NCBI RefSeq assembly: GCF_005239225.2
Contig: NC_133292.1
Location: forward strand, 11,991,965 to 12,055,964
DNA length: 64,000 bases
Source: Populus alba
Lineage: Eukaryota; Streptophyta; Magnoliopsida; Malpighiales; Salicaceae
Direction of reading: 5' to 3'
Position 1 is the first letter of the stretch; the number at the start of each line of letters is the position of its first letter. Under the pieces are notes generated by a model, which did not search any database, was not told the DNA's origin, and worked only from the letters and a program-made list of their open reading frames with translations. Below, one piece after another: positions 49,801 to 62,654 of this stretch. A program made the position numbers and the translations under genes.

Positions 49801-51113
49801 ATATCATTGGATAGTGACAAAGCTAACCTATTGTGAAGATCGATATTCGAGAGGACTTGGAATAACAGTGTCTAGAACATTGATGGTGGTTTTACTTTGA
49901 CAAACTGCTTTGAAACTAAGAAATCAAAAGTATTCTCGCAAAAATGGTCAACATCTTTTAAAGCAGCTTGGTTTTCTCAGGATTTCAACACAACAAGAAC
50001 CAAATTGGAGTTGCATTCCAAAGAAATCAACAAGATTTCTTTTCTCTTCCTTTTTTTTTTGGATAAACAAAAATTTAAACAACAAAAATACATCAGGAGG
50101 CTAACCTTGCTACTCCTTGAATGGACTAATAATCTATAACCAAACAAATACAACTCAGGCATCTACAAACAGCCAACCCATGAACAAATTTGAGTATTTG
50201 GAATGTTCTCTATTACCTACAGAAAGCTAAGCCCAATATAGTCCTAGCTCTCACTGTGAAACATGGCTGGCAACAGATCTGGTGTTTACTCTAGCTACTC
50301 AACTAACATTCACACCCAATAGATGTACTTGTTGGGATAACTATACTCGTGTCCATTGGTGAATCAGTATTATTCACCACCAGCAGGATGCTCTTGAGCA
50401 TCAAACACCCCCCCTCTCATTCTCACCAACCAGTCCCACTGCCAGTGATGTTTGGCTCTGAGAATTACAGAGGTCCACAACTCATCTGTGTCAAAAAGAT
50501 GTATCATCAGCTAAGCTGAACAAATCCCCTATCGAATTCAGTATAACTATATCCTAGGCATTCTTTGTCCACATTCCATTCCATATCTATACTACTCCAT
50601 GCCAGTTAACTAATCATTTCCTCGCCAAGATAAGGAATAAGTGATTCAGCATTGATGGACAATACTCGTATCTAATAGCTATTTTCTGGCATCTTTGTTT
50701 TGTGTTTCATTATAATTTCTCTAGAAAGAATGATTTTCTAAGTTTCTTGCGTTCTCTTCAAATGGTACATAAATCTACTCCTTACCTCTGATTTTTTTTT
50801 AAAAAAAAAAAAAGAAGGGAGGAGAGCATATCAACACACACAATACTTCCTGAAAATGATATAATCAAAATAATACCTAAGAAGATTCACTCTCTTTTCT
50901 TGATCTGAGGAGAAAACCTAAATTATATAAATGTCAGAGAAACATACAACTGCCTAAGTCAGAATTAGCAAAACTAATTCGGTCAAAAATAATGAGTACT
51001 CACGAACATATTACTAACATCAAACCCAAAAATTCTATCAAAGCCATAATCCAAAAACTACATAATGTTACCAAAAATATCCCATCGATTCAAATTCCCA
51101 CCAATCATTACTA
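46850..51113. other. 4.3-kb gap: degenerate repeats and A/T microsatellites
   Basis: Contains the EFL1 3' UTR, AT-rich repeat copies at about 47311-47450 and 49229-49395, and a long (ATT)n/(TAT)n-rich tract at 48590-48760. The right ~1 kb (about 49500-50900) is more balanced but shows no family resemblance; part of it may be YIP1 3' flank. The short open frames are not supported as genes. Confidence 0.45.
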
Positions 51114-51866
51114 CTAAAAAATAACAAGCAATGAAAACAGAGTGTAAATCAAGAAACAGGCGTACGCAATCAATCCACGGTGCTCCTCTCCACCATCAGC
51201 AACAGCAACCATCAAATTCGTGCAAGCCCTCGTAGCCCAAATCACGAAAACCCCAGCAATCCCAAACCTAATAGCCCCATTTTGCGGCACAAACAGCGAA
51301 ACCGCCGATAAAATCACCACTGGCAACAAACAGTAACCAATCACACTCGTACACGTGTGCAGGTCTAAATTCCCATGTCTACCAGCCAACATATTGAACA
51401 CAACGTATAAGAAAATCGAGGAAACGACAATCCATCCCAGTATGACGCCAAATTGGATTTTTCCGGCAAGTAATTGAAACAAGCAGAACGAGAGATACAA
51501 AAATATCGGGCCGGATAGATCCGAATCCTTGTGGAACGTCGGGTTGACCCGGAATGGATTTAAAATCGATTTAGTTTTCTTCCAGATTTGGTCTGGGTGG
51601 ATCCCGAGTTCGTCGAGGAGTGGTTCTTCGTCGTCGAAGTTGGCTGCACCACCGATAGGACCAGTTCCTCCGCCGATTGGACCGGAGGTGTTCGTGGCAG
51701 CGGATCCGATTTCGAATGACATGAAAGGGATTCCGGTGTTTGATGGACGAGAAGGTTGGAATGGAGCAGTCGGTACTCGGCGTTGCTGGATGTTTGCGCC
51801 AGTGGCGACAGTCGGGTTCCCGCCGGACGGGAAGATTACTGGTGGCACAGCGAAATCCCTCGACAT
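51114..51866 (-). CDS. YIP1-family integral membrane protein (YIPF5-like)
   Basis: Yip1/YIPF proteins are multi-pass membrane proteins of the ER-Golgi/early secretory route that bind Rab GTPases. 250 residues, single exon. The N-terminal ~115 residues are cytosolic in type: Pro/Gly/Ser-rich (GPIGGGTGPIGG), then the conserved DDEEPLLDELGIHPDQIWKK and INPFRVN-like segment. DLSGP at about 116-120 is the YIPF5/Yip1 signature; the YIPF6/YIP4 group has DLWGP. Five hydrophobic segments follow (about 119-138, 140-158, 173-192, 198-216, 231-250), and the protein ends on the last, LIYTLFSLLVIF. The Met at 51866 is the first in frame and gives the MSRDFAVPPVIFPSGG start expected for plant relatives. Confidence 0.93.
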   Translation of the reverse strand: MSRDFAVPPVIFPSGGNPTVATGANIQQRRVPTAPFQPSRPSNTGIPFMSFEIGSAATNTSGPIGGGTGPIGGAANFDDEEPLLDELGIHPDQIWKKTKSILNPFRVNPTFHKDSDLSGPIFLYLSFCLFQLLAGKIQFGVILGWIVVSSIFLYVVFNMLAGRHGNLDLHTCTSVIGYCLLPVVILSAVSLFVPQNGAIRFGIAGVFVIWATRACTNLMVAVADGGEEHRGLIAYACFLIYTLFSLLVIF

Positions 51867-53800
51867 GTTCGTTGATTTTGAAAGGAAATAAGGGTTTCTA
51901 GATCAGTGGATTAGGGATCTTGTTTTGGTCTTTTTACTTAGATCTTTGAAGTGTTTCTTCTGTTATTTGTTCTTTTTGTGGGAGACATGAAACTTACCGT
52001 GTAAGAAAAGGAGAGGGTTTTTTTTATTTTTCCTTTCTTTCTATAGTGATGATGTTTCCTAAGCCCGTGAGTAGAAGGCCAATTTAAGATCATGAGTTGG
52101 GCTTTCGGCCCATTATGCCTGTGGTACTAAAAGACAGGCTTCAAAATTTCAGGTCACTCGTGCGTGATCGCGCCCCTTTGTTCTGACCACTGTAGGACGT
52201 GTGTCACCAGGTATATAAGCGGGCGCGATGAATAGATATCTTTTAAAGTGATTTTTATTTTTAAATATATTAAAATAATATTTTTTTTTATTTTTAAAAA
52301 ATTATTAAAGTATTAAAAATATATTAATTTAAAATAAAATAAAAAATTTTAAAATTTAAATTCTTTTAAAAACACTTCCGAATGACAATGCAAAACAGTC
52401 GTAACCCTAATCCTACCTATCTTTGATAGTCTGATTCTAAACTCCACTGCGGCAACTAGAAGGGTTCCGGCGACAACCAAACATTGCAGGATTTAACCCA
52501 GCGCCTTACATCACGAGAAATGTACTGATCTGCAGTCTGCCAGTCAGCTGGGGCAAAATCTGATTACTTTTTACAAAAACAAAAAGGGGGGAAAGAACTC
52601 TTAATGATTCAGTGGTAGATGGCAAAAGCCAATGGGGCAGGGCTTATACAAATTATAAACAAGTTATTTGAACAAGTTCTGATTTTCCATGCTTGCCATC
52701 AAGAAACAGGTGCATATCCTAATGACATCGATCGCAGGAAGTAAGCATCTTGAACTTAGAGTAAATTGAAGGCAATTCTTGTTTGCTTTATTCTTGAAAG
52801 AGAAGTTTTAAAGATTCATGGAAAAACAGAGGTAGATAGGTCTCTGTCACGAGAAAAGCACTGATCTGCAGTCTGCCTGATCCGACATAGGATTCCGAAC
52901 AGAGTGGCTAGGAAAGGTATTGAAGGAAGTAGAGACTAGAACCGTTAGTGGCATTGTAAGGTGTCTCTGAAGGTTTCATTTTCATACCTGGAATTGGAGA
53001 ATTAGAGATTAGACGGCGATAAAGAAACCTGAGGGAAGTAGCAGGCGTGGCAGCTGCTAGCCAAGCTCCTTGTAGGAATTATTCCTCGCAAATAGGCTGC
53101 CAATGGAGAAAAGTTGAAGCAAATTGTTTTCAAAAATACTAAAATATATATTAATTTAAAACAATAAAATAAAATAAATACTTTCAAAAAATATAGTTGT
53201 GCTTCATGCATGTTCATTTGGCCTCTTGAAAAGTTTTTTATGATGCATTGCTGCTGAGTGGATTATATATATATATATATATTAAGAGTGGATAAAGTTA
53301 TTAAATCTGAAGAGGTTGAATGAGTTTATTTTAAAAATATAATATTTAGGTAATGTTTTCAAATAAAATATTGATTTATAAAATTTTATTAACTTTAGTG
53401 ATTTAGTAATTATTTATGTAACTAGTATAGAATATACTGATATCAAAAATATTTTTTTTTAATATTAAAATATTATTTTGATGTATTTTCAAGTGAGAAA
53501 TATTTTGAAAAACAACCGCTCACCACATTTTTAAACACTACTTGAGCCAAACTTAATTCATGAGTTGGATTAATAAATTTAAATTCATTTAAATTAATCA
53601 AAATAATATTATTTTTTAAAAAAATTAAATTAAATTTTAGATTAATCAAGTCTCTTATTCATCTAATAAGCTGAGTTGTGTGTAATGGTATTGATTTGGT
53701 ATCGTAACTAAGCCTTTTTAAAAAAAAAAAAAAAAAAAGGGTTCTTAAATGGTTTGGTAAGTATATTGTTTGGTTCGGATTATGGGTGGCTTATGTCAAT
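51867..53800. other. YIP1 upstream region and repeat-rich gap
   Basis: About 51867-52230 should hold the YIP1 promoter. A repeat-family copy follows at 52242-52376. A 31-bp near-perfect direct repeat lies at 52511-52541 and 52847-52877 (shared ACTGATCTGCAGTCTGCC). There is a (TA)n run at about 53266-53281 and another AT-rich repeat at 53435-53515. No coding region seen. Confidence 0.45.
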
Positions 53801-53809
53801 CCCTGCGCG

Positions 53810-55265
53810 GACCCTCCAATCTTTGAGCCTCGTTTTCAATTTTGGTTAGGAGAGGTGCCATGGTGGAGTAGATTTTGGCCAATTTGATAGTTAAGAAAAA
53901 GAGGGATTGGAACTTTATAACTTTGACTTTTTGTACAAAAAGAAATGTAGCGAACTCACAGCACGCAGCCATTTAGTAATACAAAAAAGCAATTCATTGT
54001 TTATGAAACCCACATAATATTTGCGTTTAAAACGCTGAAAAGAAAAAACAACGAAAACATGCTTTTCATTCTCTGCACATTATAAAAAATAAGGAATGCA
54101 ATTCAACTGTTCACCAGTGAATTGCACTGAAAAGAAAAAACAACGAAAACATGCTTTTCATTCTCTGCACATTATAAAAAATAAGGAACAATGCAATTCA
54201 CTGCACTGTTCACCAGTGAATTGCACTGTTCACGGTTTTTTTTTTTTTTTGAAGTTTTAATTGTATTAATTTTTTTTTTAAAAAAAATAGTTTAGAGAGT
54301 TAAATTCATTGACAAAACAATATTTTTTTCTCGAAAAACTAGTATAAAGTGAATTAAATTCACTCGTATAGTAATATCAATTTTATAGTTTTTATCAAAT
54401 GAATTTTGTACGTAATGGAATTATAAATAATTTAATGGAATAATAAAAAAATATTTTATATAAAGTATTATTTTTTTCATGATGTAATAGGAGTAATTAA
54501 TTTTACAATATTTAAATTTAAAACCATCAATATTAATATATATTTTTTTAAATTATTTTATAATCTAATTTCAAAAGCATTCTTAACCAAACACATTATA
54601 CTATTTTTTTTTCAATCTCAATTTTAACCACAGTTTTAACCAAACACCTATTTTTTCAAACCAACCTCAACTAAAAGTATTTTTTATAAAATAACTTTTT
54701 TTAAACCATAACCACAACAGCTACCGCAATACCAAACACACTCTTAAAAGAAAGAGATGCATTCATTGAGTTGTAGTTCATTGAATAGTTTTTAGCTTTA
54801 TTTGATAATGCATTTAATATATATTTGGAAATATTTCAGCTGAATTTTATACATATAATTCTATCATCTTTGCCCTAATTATATTTAAATATGTAGTTAA
54901 AACTGTATTTTTTTTAAAAAATATTTTTTTTATGTTTTTATATTAATAAGTTGGTGTTAAAAATAATTTTTTAAAAAATAAAAATATATTATTTTAATAT
55001 ATTTTCAAGAAAAAAACTTTGAATCACAATTATTATTACACTTTCAAATATCTATTTAATATTAAAAATTAAATTAAATTAAATTAAATTTCAACTATAT
55101 TAAATTAAATATTAAATCAAGTTTGATAAAAATCGATGGGTTACCCTCCGATCTTTAAACCTCATTCGCAATTTTGGTGGTATTTTAGCCAATTTGATAG
55201 TCAACAAAAGGAGGAATTCGAGCCATCTAACTTCGACTTTTTGTACAGAAAATGTTGTGATTGTC
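53810..55265. repeat. Diverged direct duplication flanking a transposon
   Basis: 53810-53945 and 55138-55255 are related in the same orientation. Shared words include CCCTCC.ATCTTT, CAATTTTGGT, GCCAATTTGATAGT and GACTTTTTGTACA. Between them sits the transposon-like element 53950-54740 and an AT-rich repeat copy (54901-55020). Confidence 0.65.
53950..54740 (-). mobile_element. Non-autonomous DNA transposon copy (hAT-like MITE family, copy 2) with 92-bp internal tandem repeat
   Basis: Read on the minus strand it begins GAGTGTGTTTGGTATTGCGG and runs through the same interior as copy 1 (40350-40905). It includes a tandem repeat of period 92 bp: the unit starting CTGAAAAGAAAAAACAACGA occurs at 54035 and 54127, almost identical. 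Words like GTGAACAGTGCAATTCACTG occur repeatedly near 54105-54233. Confidence 0.55.
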
Positions 55266-57180
55266 AATTATTTTATCTGGGTCACCGTCAAATATATATA
55301 TATATATATATATATAAACTTAAACGTATTCTTTTTCAAATATATATTAACTTTAAAGACCATGGACCATGGAGGCTTACATGTGAATATTAATGATGGT
55401 CCCTGTCTCACCAACTCATTTCACTAACATGCTGATAGTCTTGCAATGACTAATTTTCTAATGAAAGTTAAGTTTTTTTTTTTTTTTTTTTTAATTTAAT
55501 TTAATAACTTTGTCACCCTCTCTCTGTTTTTTTTTTTTATTGTCATTATCGCAGTTTGGTAAACTACATTCCTCTCTGTTCATATAGTTTGCAGAATTTT
55601 AATTTTATCCCTGCAGTTTTCTAAAATATTGTATCATATTTATTGACTATAAATTTCCAAGAAAACCCCACTTTTTCAAAAACATTTCTCACTTTATCCT
55701 CTCAAGTCCTCGATAATCCATTCCAATGTTACTTAAAATAATAAAATAGACTCTTAGTTGCATGATAATGATGTTCCTCCAATCTAAAAATTCTCATACA
55801 CTCCATCTAGAATTTAAACTTGTAATCTCTCATTCAAAATCTCAGTGTTGCATGTTTTAAAGTATTTAATTTTTTTTTTCAAACCATAAAAAAAAAAAAA
55901 TTAATATTTTTTTTCATGTCAAACGCACTGAAACACATGTAGAAATACAGTGTCAAGCGATTGTAGTTAGATGTCATGAAGAACTAAACGATCAATGATA
56001 ATTCAAAACTTTTTGATATGTAAAGGGTACGATTGAAAGATTATAAATTACAGGCCCCGAAGTGGAACCTTGATAAATCTATAGTGGCAAATATTATTAT
56101 AAAAATAATTTCCAATGCTTTCCTGCCTCCCAGTATACAACTATACATCCACTAGGCCACCAACTTCACTGACGTCACATTGGAAATTATTATAAAATAA
56201 AATAAATTTGGAGCTTTGTTGTATGGTCGTGGTCACATTCATTTTGGTTGAGGAAATAAAGATTTTAAAGATGACTCGTACCCACCTACCCCCCAAAAAT
56301 TAGAAAAAAGATTGAAGTAGATGGATTTGTTTTGTTAGGTAATTTTTTCCCTGCTAAAATCTTCGACAACACTTGTTTTTGTGATTTAATTTGTTTTTTA
56401 AAAATATTAAATTTATATAAATTTTTGATAAATTTTCTAAGCTATATTAAAAATTATTTTAATTTATTTTTAATTTTAAAAAATATACACTGCATTATCA
56501 AACCTGTACTAAAATTTATAATTTATTCATAAGACTTTATAATAGTCATCTATTCATGATAATTTAATTATATAATACTATTTTTTTTATTTTACTCAAA
56601 ATCTAAAATTATTATAAGCAAAATATACTCTTAACTAACAAAATATTAATATTAGATTTGTTTTATCTTGGATATAAACTGAATATAGGGATATAAAAAA
56701 ATAATTTTAAATTTTTACATTACTCAAAACTACTATATAAAAAATATAGCTCACTTTTTATTTAAAAAATAATGCAAAACTTGTAAAGAAAAATGATGAA
56801 AAATACTATATTTGAAGATGAAGCTCATTTTTTTTTTTTTAAGTTTTTTCAAAACATTAAATTATTATTTAATCTCCAAAGAGTCCTTTACTTCAATGGA
56901 TTTTTACCTTTTCACCATGCATTTTTTACCACTACAAATACCATGCATTGATTGTAACCATTTTTCTTGGCACTGAAAAACATGAAAATATCTAAGAACT
57001 GGATAAAATAATAAATGAAAACAGAATAAAAAGGTGGCAGTACTTTTTTTTTTTTAATGAAATGAAAAAAATTAGTATCAAATAAATAAATCTAAATAAT
57101 AATAATAAAAAAAACCCAGTTTGGGTTCAGATCTGAGAGAGAGAGTGGGACAGTAGAAAAGCGTACCGTGATTTTAGCTT
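55266..57180. other. AT-rich gap before methionine synthase
   Basis: Contains a (TA)n run at about 55291-55316, a poly-T tract at 55472-55492, and otherwise A/T-rich sequence without coding signal. The far right end should be the distal promoter of the methionine synthase gene. Confidence 0.45.
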
Positions 57181-58372
57181 TATTATAAATGAACCAAGTC
57201 TCTCAGCACATACTCGCGCCGTTCACATCTCTAAGAGTCATCTCGGTTGGCTCTCTCTCGTTCCCATCTTCTCTCACTACCACCAACTCCAACTCCCCTC
57301 CTTTTCTTCTTCGCTACTTCTCTGTTAGGTACTATTTCGTGCAAAGCACATAACTTTATTTCTGAAATCCAATTTTTGGTACCTGATTGTTCTCTTGTTT
57401 GCTTGTTGAATGAGTGAATTCTTGGTAGATCTGATGGAGAGTGTGCAAGTTCTTGTCATGAGTTTGTTTGTTCATTGACCTGGTATTGTTTGCAAGTGGG
57501 GTGGTTTTGTTTTTGTTTTTGTGATGGAAATGGTGGAGTTTGGACTGATGAAGTTGAGGTTTTTGGGATCTTGAAATGGTTAAAGACTTGAGCTTTTGGT
57601 TTGGTTTTTTGTTTTTTAACGAAGGGTTTGTTTGGTTATAGTTTTTGAATCTGGATTTGGTGTAGGAATTTGATTCAGATCTGGAAATGGGAAATGAAAG
57701 GGTGTGGTTGACATGTGTTTATGTCATGTTTTTCATTAATCACGACAATGGTTGTTATCGTTAGGAGTCGTGTTAGTTGATTAGATATAAATATGGTTAG
57801 AAGGTTTGTTTGGATGTCGGTTTTGAATCAAATTGGATTTGGATCATTACTTTTGGTCCAGTTTTCCTTTTCTTGTTCATTGATGGGATAAAGTTTGAAA
57901 TTTTGTCAACTATATAGATAGATCCACTTTTGTTTATAGGATTTTGGCTAGATCCCAAAAGGTGGAGGTTGAACTTTTGATCCAGTTGTATGGAAATTCC
58001 CTGTTGACTGTGCTCTTTTGTTGTTTTATTCTAATGAAAAATTCTGTGTTTAATCATTGGTCCAGTTGCTCTTCTCTTTTCCGTGTCAATAGGAGTTAGT
58101 TTGGGTTTAATGAAATTAACCGATTCTTTTGCTCCCTTATGGTTTTATCTGGCAATAGTATTATCAGATTTGATGCATTGTCTTTCATTTTTAAATGTAT
58201 TTGTTGATGCCATAGTCCTTTTCTGCGTTTCGTTTTAGGATTGGCAGTTTATAACACTTCATTTGTTATTTTGCGAAGCAATTTTATGGTTGTTTTATAT
58301 GCATGTTGGCTGTTGTTTAAGACGTGCATTGGGATCTAAGATTTTTTTAATGGCTTATGTTGAAACAGAGCA
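57181..58372 (+). promoter_or_regulatory. Methionine synthase core promoter, 5' UTR and leader intron
   Basis: A TATA-like TTATTATAAATG lies at about 57179-57190, so transcription should start near 57215. The leader is rich in CTCTCT. A donor (CTGTTAG/GTACTATT, intron start 57329) and an acceptor (TTGAAACAG, ending 58368, four bases before the ATG) bound a leader intron of about 1.04 kb. The T-rich, low-A intron body is typical of expression-enhancing leader introns, but that effect is an inference. Confidence 0.65.
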
Positions 58373-61300
58373 ATGGCATCCCACGTTGTTGGTTATCCTC
58401 GCATGGGTCCCAAGAGGGAGCTCAAGTTCGCTTTGGAATCTTTCTGGGATGGAAAGAGCAGTGCTGAAGATTTGCAGAACGTGGCAGCTGATCTCAGGTC
58501 ATCCATCTGGAAGCAGATGTCTGATGCCGGAATCAAGTTTATTCCTAGCAACACCTTTTCATGTTATGATCAAGTGTTGGATACTACAGCAATGCTTGGT
58601 GCTGTTCCTCCTAGATACGGATGGAATGGTGGTGAGATTGGGTTTGATGTCTATTTTTCCATGGCCAGAGGTAATGCCTCTGTCCCCGCCATGGAAATGA
58701 CCAAGTGGTTTGATACCAACTAGTAAGTGTTGAAATTTTTTCAGTCAATGTGATATACTTCTTAGTTCGTTTGAAGTCTAACAATGCTGCAACTAACGCT
58801 ACATGAATGACATTGAAATATTGGTGCAGCCATTACATTGTCCCTGAACTGGGACCAGAAGTTAACTTCTCCTACGCATCCCACAAGGCTGTCATCGAGT
58901 ACAAGGAGGCCAAGGCTGTAAGTTATCCTCTCTATGTTATTTATGATTTCTCTCTTTTTTTCTGTTGATATTTGAATGGTTTTCTTTGTACTTGATAAAT
59001 AATCATGGGGACCCCTGAATCTTCCACGGATATTCAGCTTGAATATGATATTATGGAAAGAGAATGAGGATTTCTTACTCGGAATAAAAACCAAAATGAA
59101 AGTTCACGAAACATGCATGTCAGTATAAAGAAATAGAAGTATCATGGTTACAGAACAACAACCTTCTTGTCTTGATATCCACACTTTTACCTTCGTGCCT
59201 GTGTTAATTTTAAACTTTCTCATAGAAAAGTAATTTCTTAGTCCCATCTGACATCCTCAATCATACCGTTGACACATTGTGTTAGGATTGTGTCTCCACG
59301 AGCATGTGTTGCATAATTGAGGGAAAATAGATTGCTGGTGGTATGTTTTAAATGTCCCATGGAAATTGAGCATCTTGTGTTGATTGCTGTTGTTCGGTGT
59401 GCTGCTGGAACTATTTTTGGTGTTTGAATTCAAACATTATCCTACTTTATTGTCTCTAAAGGATTTTCCTGGTTAACTGACAATCTTTTGTCTCTGTGAT
59501 GCAGCTTGGAGTTGATACCGTGCCAGTCCTCGTAGGTCCTGTTTCATACTTGTTGCTATCAAAACCAGCAAAGGGTGTGGAGAAATCCTTTTCAGTTCTC
59601 TCCCTAATTGACAAGATTCTTCCCGTCTATCAGTGAGTGCCCAACTTTTTCCCCTTTGGGTGGCTAATAGGTTATGCTATTTGTTTCCATCTCGAGAATC
59701 TATGCTAATGATTAGTTTCTTTCCAGGGAAGTTGTGGCCGAACTAAAAGCAGCTGGAGCAACCTGGATTCAGTTTGATGAGCCTAAGCTTGTGATGGATC
59801 TTGGAGCTCATGAATTGCAAGCATTTACTCATGCTTACTCTGCACTTGAGGCATCCCTATCTGGTTTGAATGTTCTGATTGAGACATACTTTGCTGATGT
59901 TCCCGTTGAGGCATACAAAACACTAATTTCTTTGAAGAGTGTTACTGGGTTTGGGTTTGACCTGGTTCGAGGAACAAAGACCCTAGATTTGATTAAGGGT
60001 GGATTCCCTTCTGGAAAATACCTCTTTGCTGGAGTGGTTGATGGAAGGAACATTTGGGCTAACGATCTTGCTTCTTCCCTTGGTGTACTACATGCTCTTG
60101 AGGGCATTGTGGGCAAAGGTATTAATGCTTTCGTACTGTGTTTTATCATTGCCATTTTGTTGTACTTGACATGAAGTTGAAAAATGAATCTATCTTATGC
60201 TTCTACAGACAAGCTTGTAGTATCTACTTCCTGCTCTCTTCTCCACACTGCTGTTGATCTAGTTAACGAGCCTAAGTTGGACAAAGAGATCAAGTCATGG
60301 CTTGCGTTTGCAGCACAGAAAGTTGTTGAAGTAAATGCCTTGGCCAAGGCACTTTCTGGACAGAAGGATGAGGTACCTCATTTCTCAGCTTTCTCATCTT
60401 ACACAACGCATTATTTAAAACTTAACACTGTCTGCAATTTCCAGTTTATGTTTATCTATTGTGCTAATCAGTTTCCTTTTAGACAGTTTTAAACCCAATC
60501 TTCGTCTAATGCATTCATTCGTATTGAGTTGTTTGTGGTCACTATTAGAAAACCCAGAAACCTTACTCTTAAAAGGTTCCTTAATAGAACTAGTAAAAGC
60601 TATACTAAGTTCCTTTTCTCCTACTTCTGTACATCCAGGCATTCTTTTCTGCAAATGCAGCAGCTCAGGCTTCTAGAAAATCCTCACCAAGGGTCACCAA
60701 CGAGGCTGTTCAACAGGCTGTAAGTGGTTTCTAGTTCATCCTTAATGCTGCTGTATGGCTTATGTTGGATAGCTTGCTCTTACGTTGCAGTGTTGATCCT
60801 TCTTGGCTTCTTGCTTAGGCTGCTGCTTTGAAGGGTTCAGACCACCGCCGTGCAACCAACGTTAGTGATAGGCTGGATGCTCAGCAGAAGAAGTTGAACC
60901 TTCCAATTCTTCCAACCACCACCATTGGATCATTTCCTCAGACCTTGGAACTCAGAAGAGTGCGCCGTGAATACAAGGCTAAGAAGTGAGAACTACTGTT
61001 GTGAAATTGCTCCTATGATTTAATTTATTAGTGCTTGTGTTTCAGCTTAGCTGGTGTTGATTTCTTTTTTCCTTTTGATAAAAATTAGGGTCTCAGAGGA
61101 AGACTATGTTGAGGCCATCAAGAAGGAAATTAACAAAGTCGTCAAACTCCAGGAAGAGCTTGATATTGATGTTTTGGTGCATGGTGAACCAGAAGTGAGC
61201 CCCCCCCCCCCCAAAATAAAATAGCTTAGTTTTGAGTTGTGATGCATTTTCTTCCCTTTGAAATTTTACTGATTGGTAATATTTCCTCGCAATGCAGAGG

Positions 61301-61851
61301 AATGACATGGTTGAGTACTTTGGTGAGCAATTGTCTGGTTTTGCCTTCACTGCTAATGGCTGGGTCCAATCTTATGGTTCTCGCTGCGTCAAGCCTCCTA
61401 TCATCTATGGTGATGTGAGCCGCCCCAAGGCCATGACTGTGTTCTGGTCTTCATTGGCTCAAAGTATGAGTAAGCGACCCATGAAGGGAATGCTTACTGG
61501 TCCTGTTACCATTTTGAACTGGTCCTTCGTCAGAAATGACCAGCCCAGGTAGGGATAAAAATATAACTAACATAACCATGCTTGGTTTGCAGGCTGTTAA
61601 TTTAATATATTGACAATACTTTTCTATGTTTGTACTAGATTTGAGACCTGTTATCAAATTGCTTTGGCCATCAAGGATGAGGTTGAGGATCTTGAGAAAG
61701 CTGGAATTACGGTCATCCAGATTGATGAAGCTGCTTTGAGAGAGGGCTTGCCCCTAAGGAAGTCCGAGCATGCTTTTTATTTGAACTGGGCTGTTCACTC
61801 TTTCAGGATCACTAATTGTGGTGTTGAAGACTCTACCCAGGTTCTTTCCTC

Positions 61852-61886
<35 letters not shown>

Positions 61887-62654
61887 GAGGTTTTTTTTTG
61901 AAAGATACATATTGGATGTTGGGCTAAATGGTGGGAGGTGAATCCATTCCCCACCCATTCTATGATCTTTAACTTTAAAATTCAAGTCGGAAGTACATTT
62001 ATAAAGGACAGTGACAGTTCACCTTAAAAAAATGTAGTGCCAACATCACCCACCCACCCCTAAAATCCCAAGATCATGCTTACTTAAATGTTCGGTGGGC
62101 AATATACCACTGAAACTTGCAAATTCAGGAAAATTTTCCTACGGAGATTTTGGTGCATATAGCATCCTGGATTTTGGGGAGAGGGGTGGGTGGAAGGTGT
62201 GCTTTTGTATGGCTTTACTGGCATCTCTTTGCTGGATTAATAATGCTAGCACTTGTTGATGATACTACAACAATGTCTTGGACAGATCCACACCCACATG
62301 TGCTACTCTAACTTCAATGACATCATTCACTCAATCATTGACATGGATGCTGATGTGATCACCATCGAGAACTCCAGATCAGACGAGAAGCTTCTCTCAG
62401 TCTTCCGCGAGGGTGTGAAATATGGAGCAGGCATTGGCCCTGGTGTTTATGATATCCACTCTCCTAGGATCCCCTCAGAAGAAGAAATTGCCGACCGTGT
62501 TGAGAAGATGCTTGCTGTCCTTGAAAGCAACATTCTCTGGGTCAACCCTGATTGTGGTCTAAAGACCCGCAAGTATGCTGAAGTCAAACCTGCCCTCAGC
62601 AACATGGTTGCAGCTGCCAAGCGTCTCCGCACCAAGTTTGCAAGTTCCCAGTGA
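58373..62654 (+). CDS. MS1: Cobalamin-independent methionine synthase (MetE type)
   Basis: 5-methyltetrahydropteroyltriglutamate-homocysteine S-methyltransferase makes methionine from homocysteine in the cytosol. Exons: 58373-58722, 58830-58917, 59505-59632, 59727-60118, 60209-60372, 60639-60719, 60819-60985, 61089-61194, 61298-61548, 61639-61840, 62286-62654; 765 residues, the standard plant length. The start is [20 protein letters not shown]. The zinc/thiol site is complete: H647 and C649 ([10 protein letters not shown]), E671 (ADVITIENS) and C733 ([10 protein letters not shown]). The linker [10 protein letters not shown] at the start of the C-terminal barrel is intact. There is no transit peptide, so it is the cytosolic isoform. 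It matches Arabidopsis MS1/MS2 (AT5G17920/AT3G03780); which of the two cannot be told. A poly(A)-signal-like AATAAA lies at about 62752. Confidence 0.97.
61200..61212 (+). repeat. C13 homopolymer at a splice donor of methionine synthase
   Basis: The intron begins GTGAGC and runs straight into an uninterrupted C tract six bases inside the intron. Confidence 0.85.
61857..61882 (+). repeat. (CT)n microsatellite in the last intron of methionine synthase
   Basis: About 12-13 CT units lie just downstream of the exon ending at 61840. No coding effect. Confidence 0.85.

Noticed and set aside
58263..58700. Plus-strand 145-codon frame overlapping the methionine synthase start
   Set aside because: Another frame of the first coding exon; the [16 protein letters not shown] frame is the true one.
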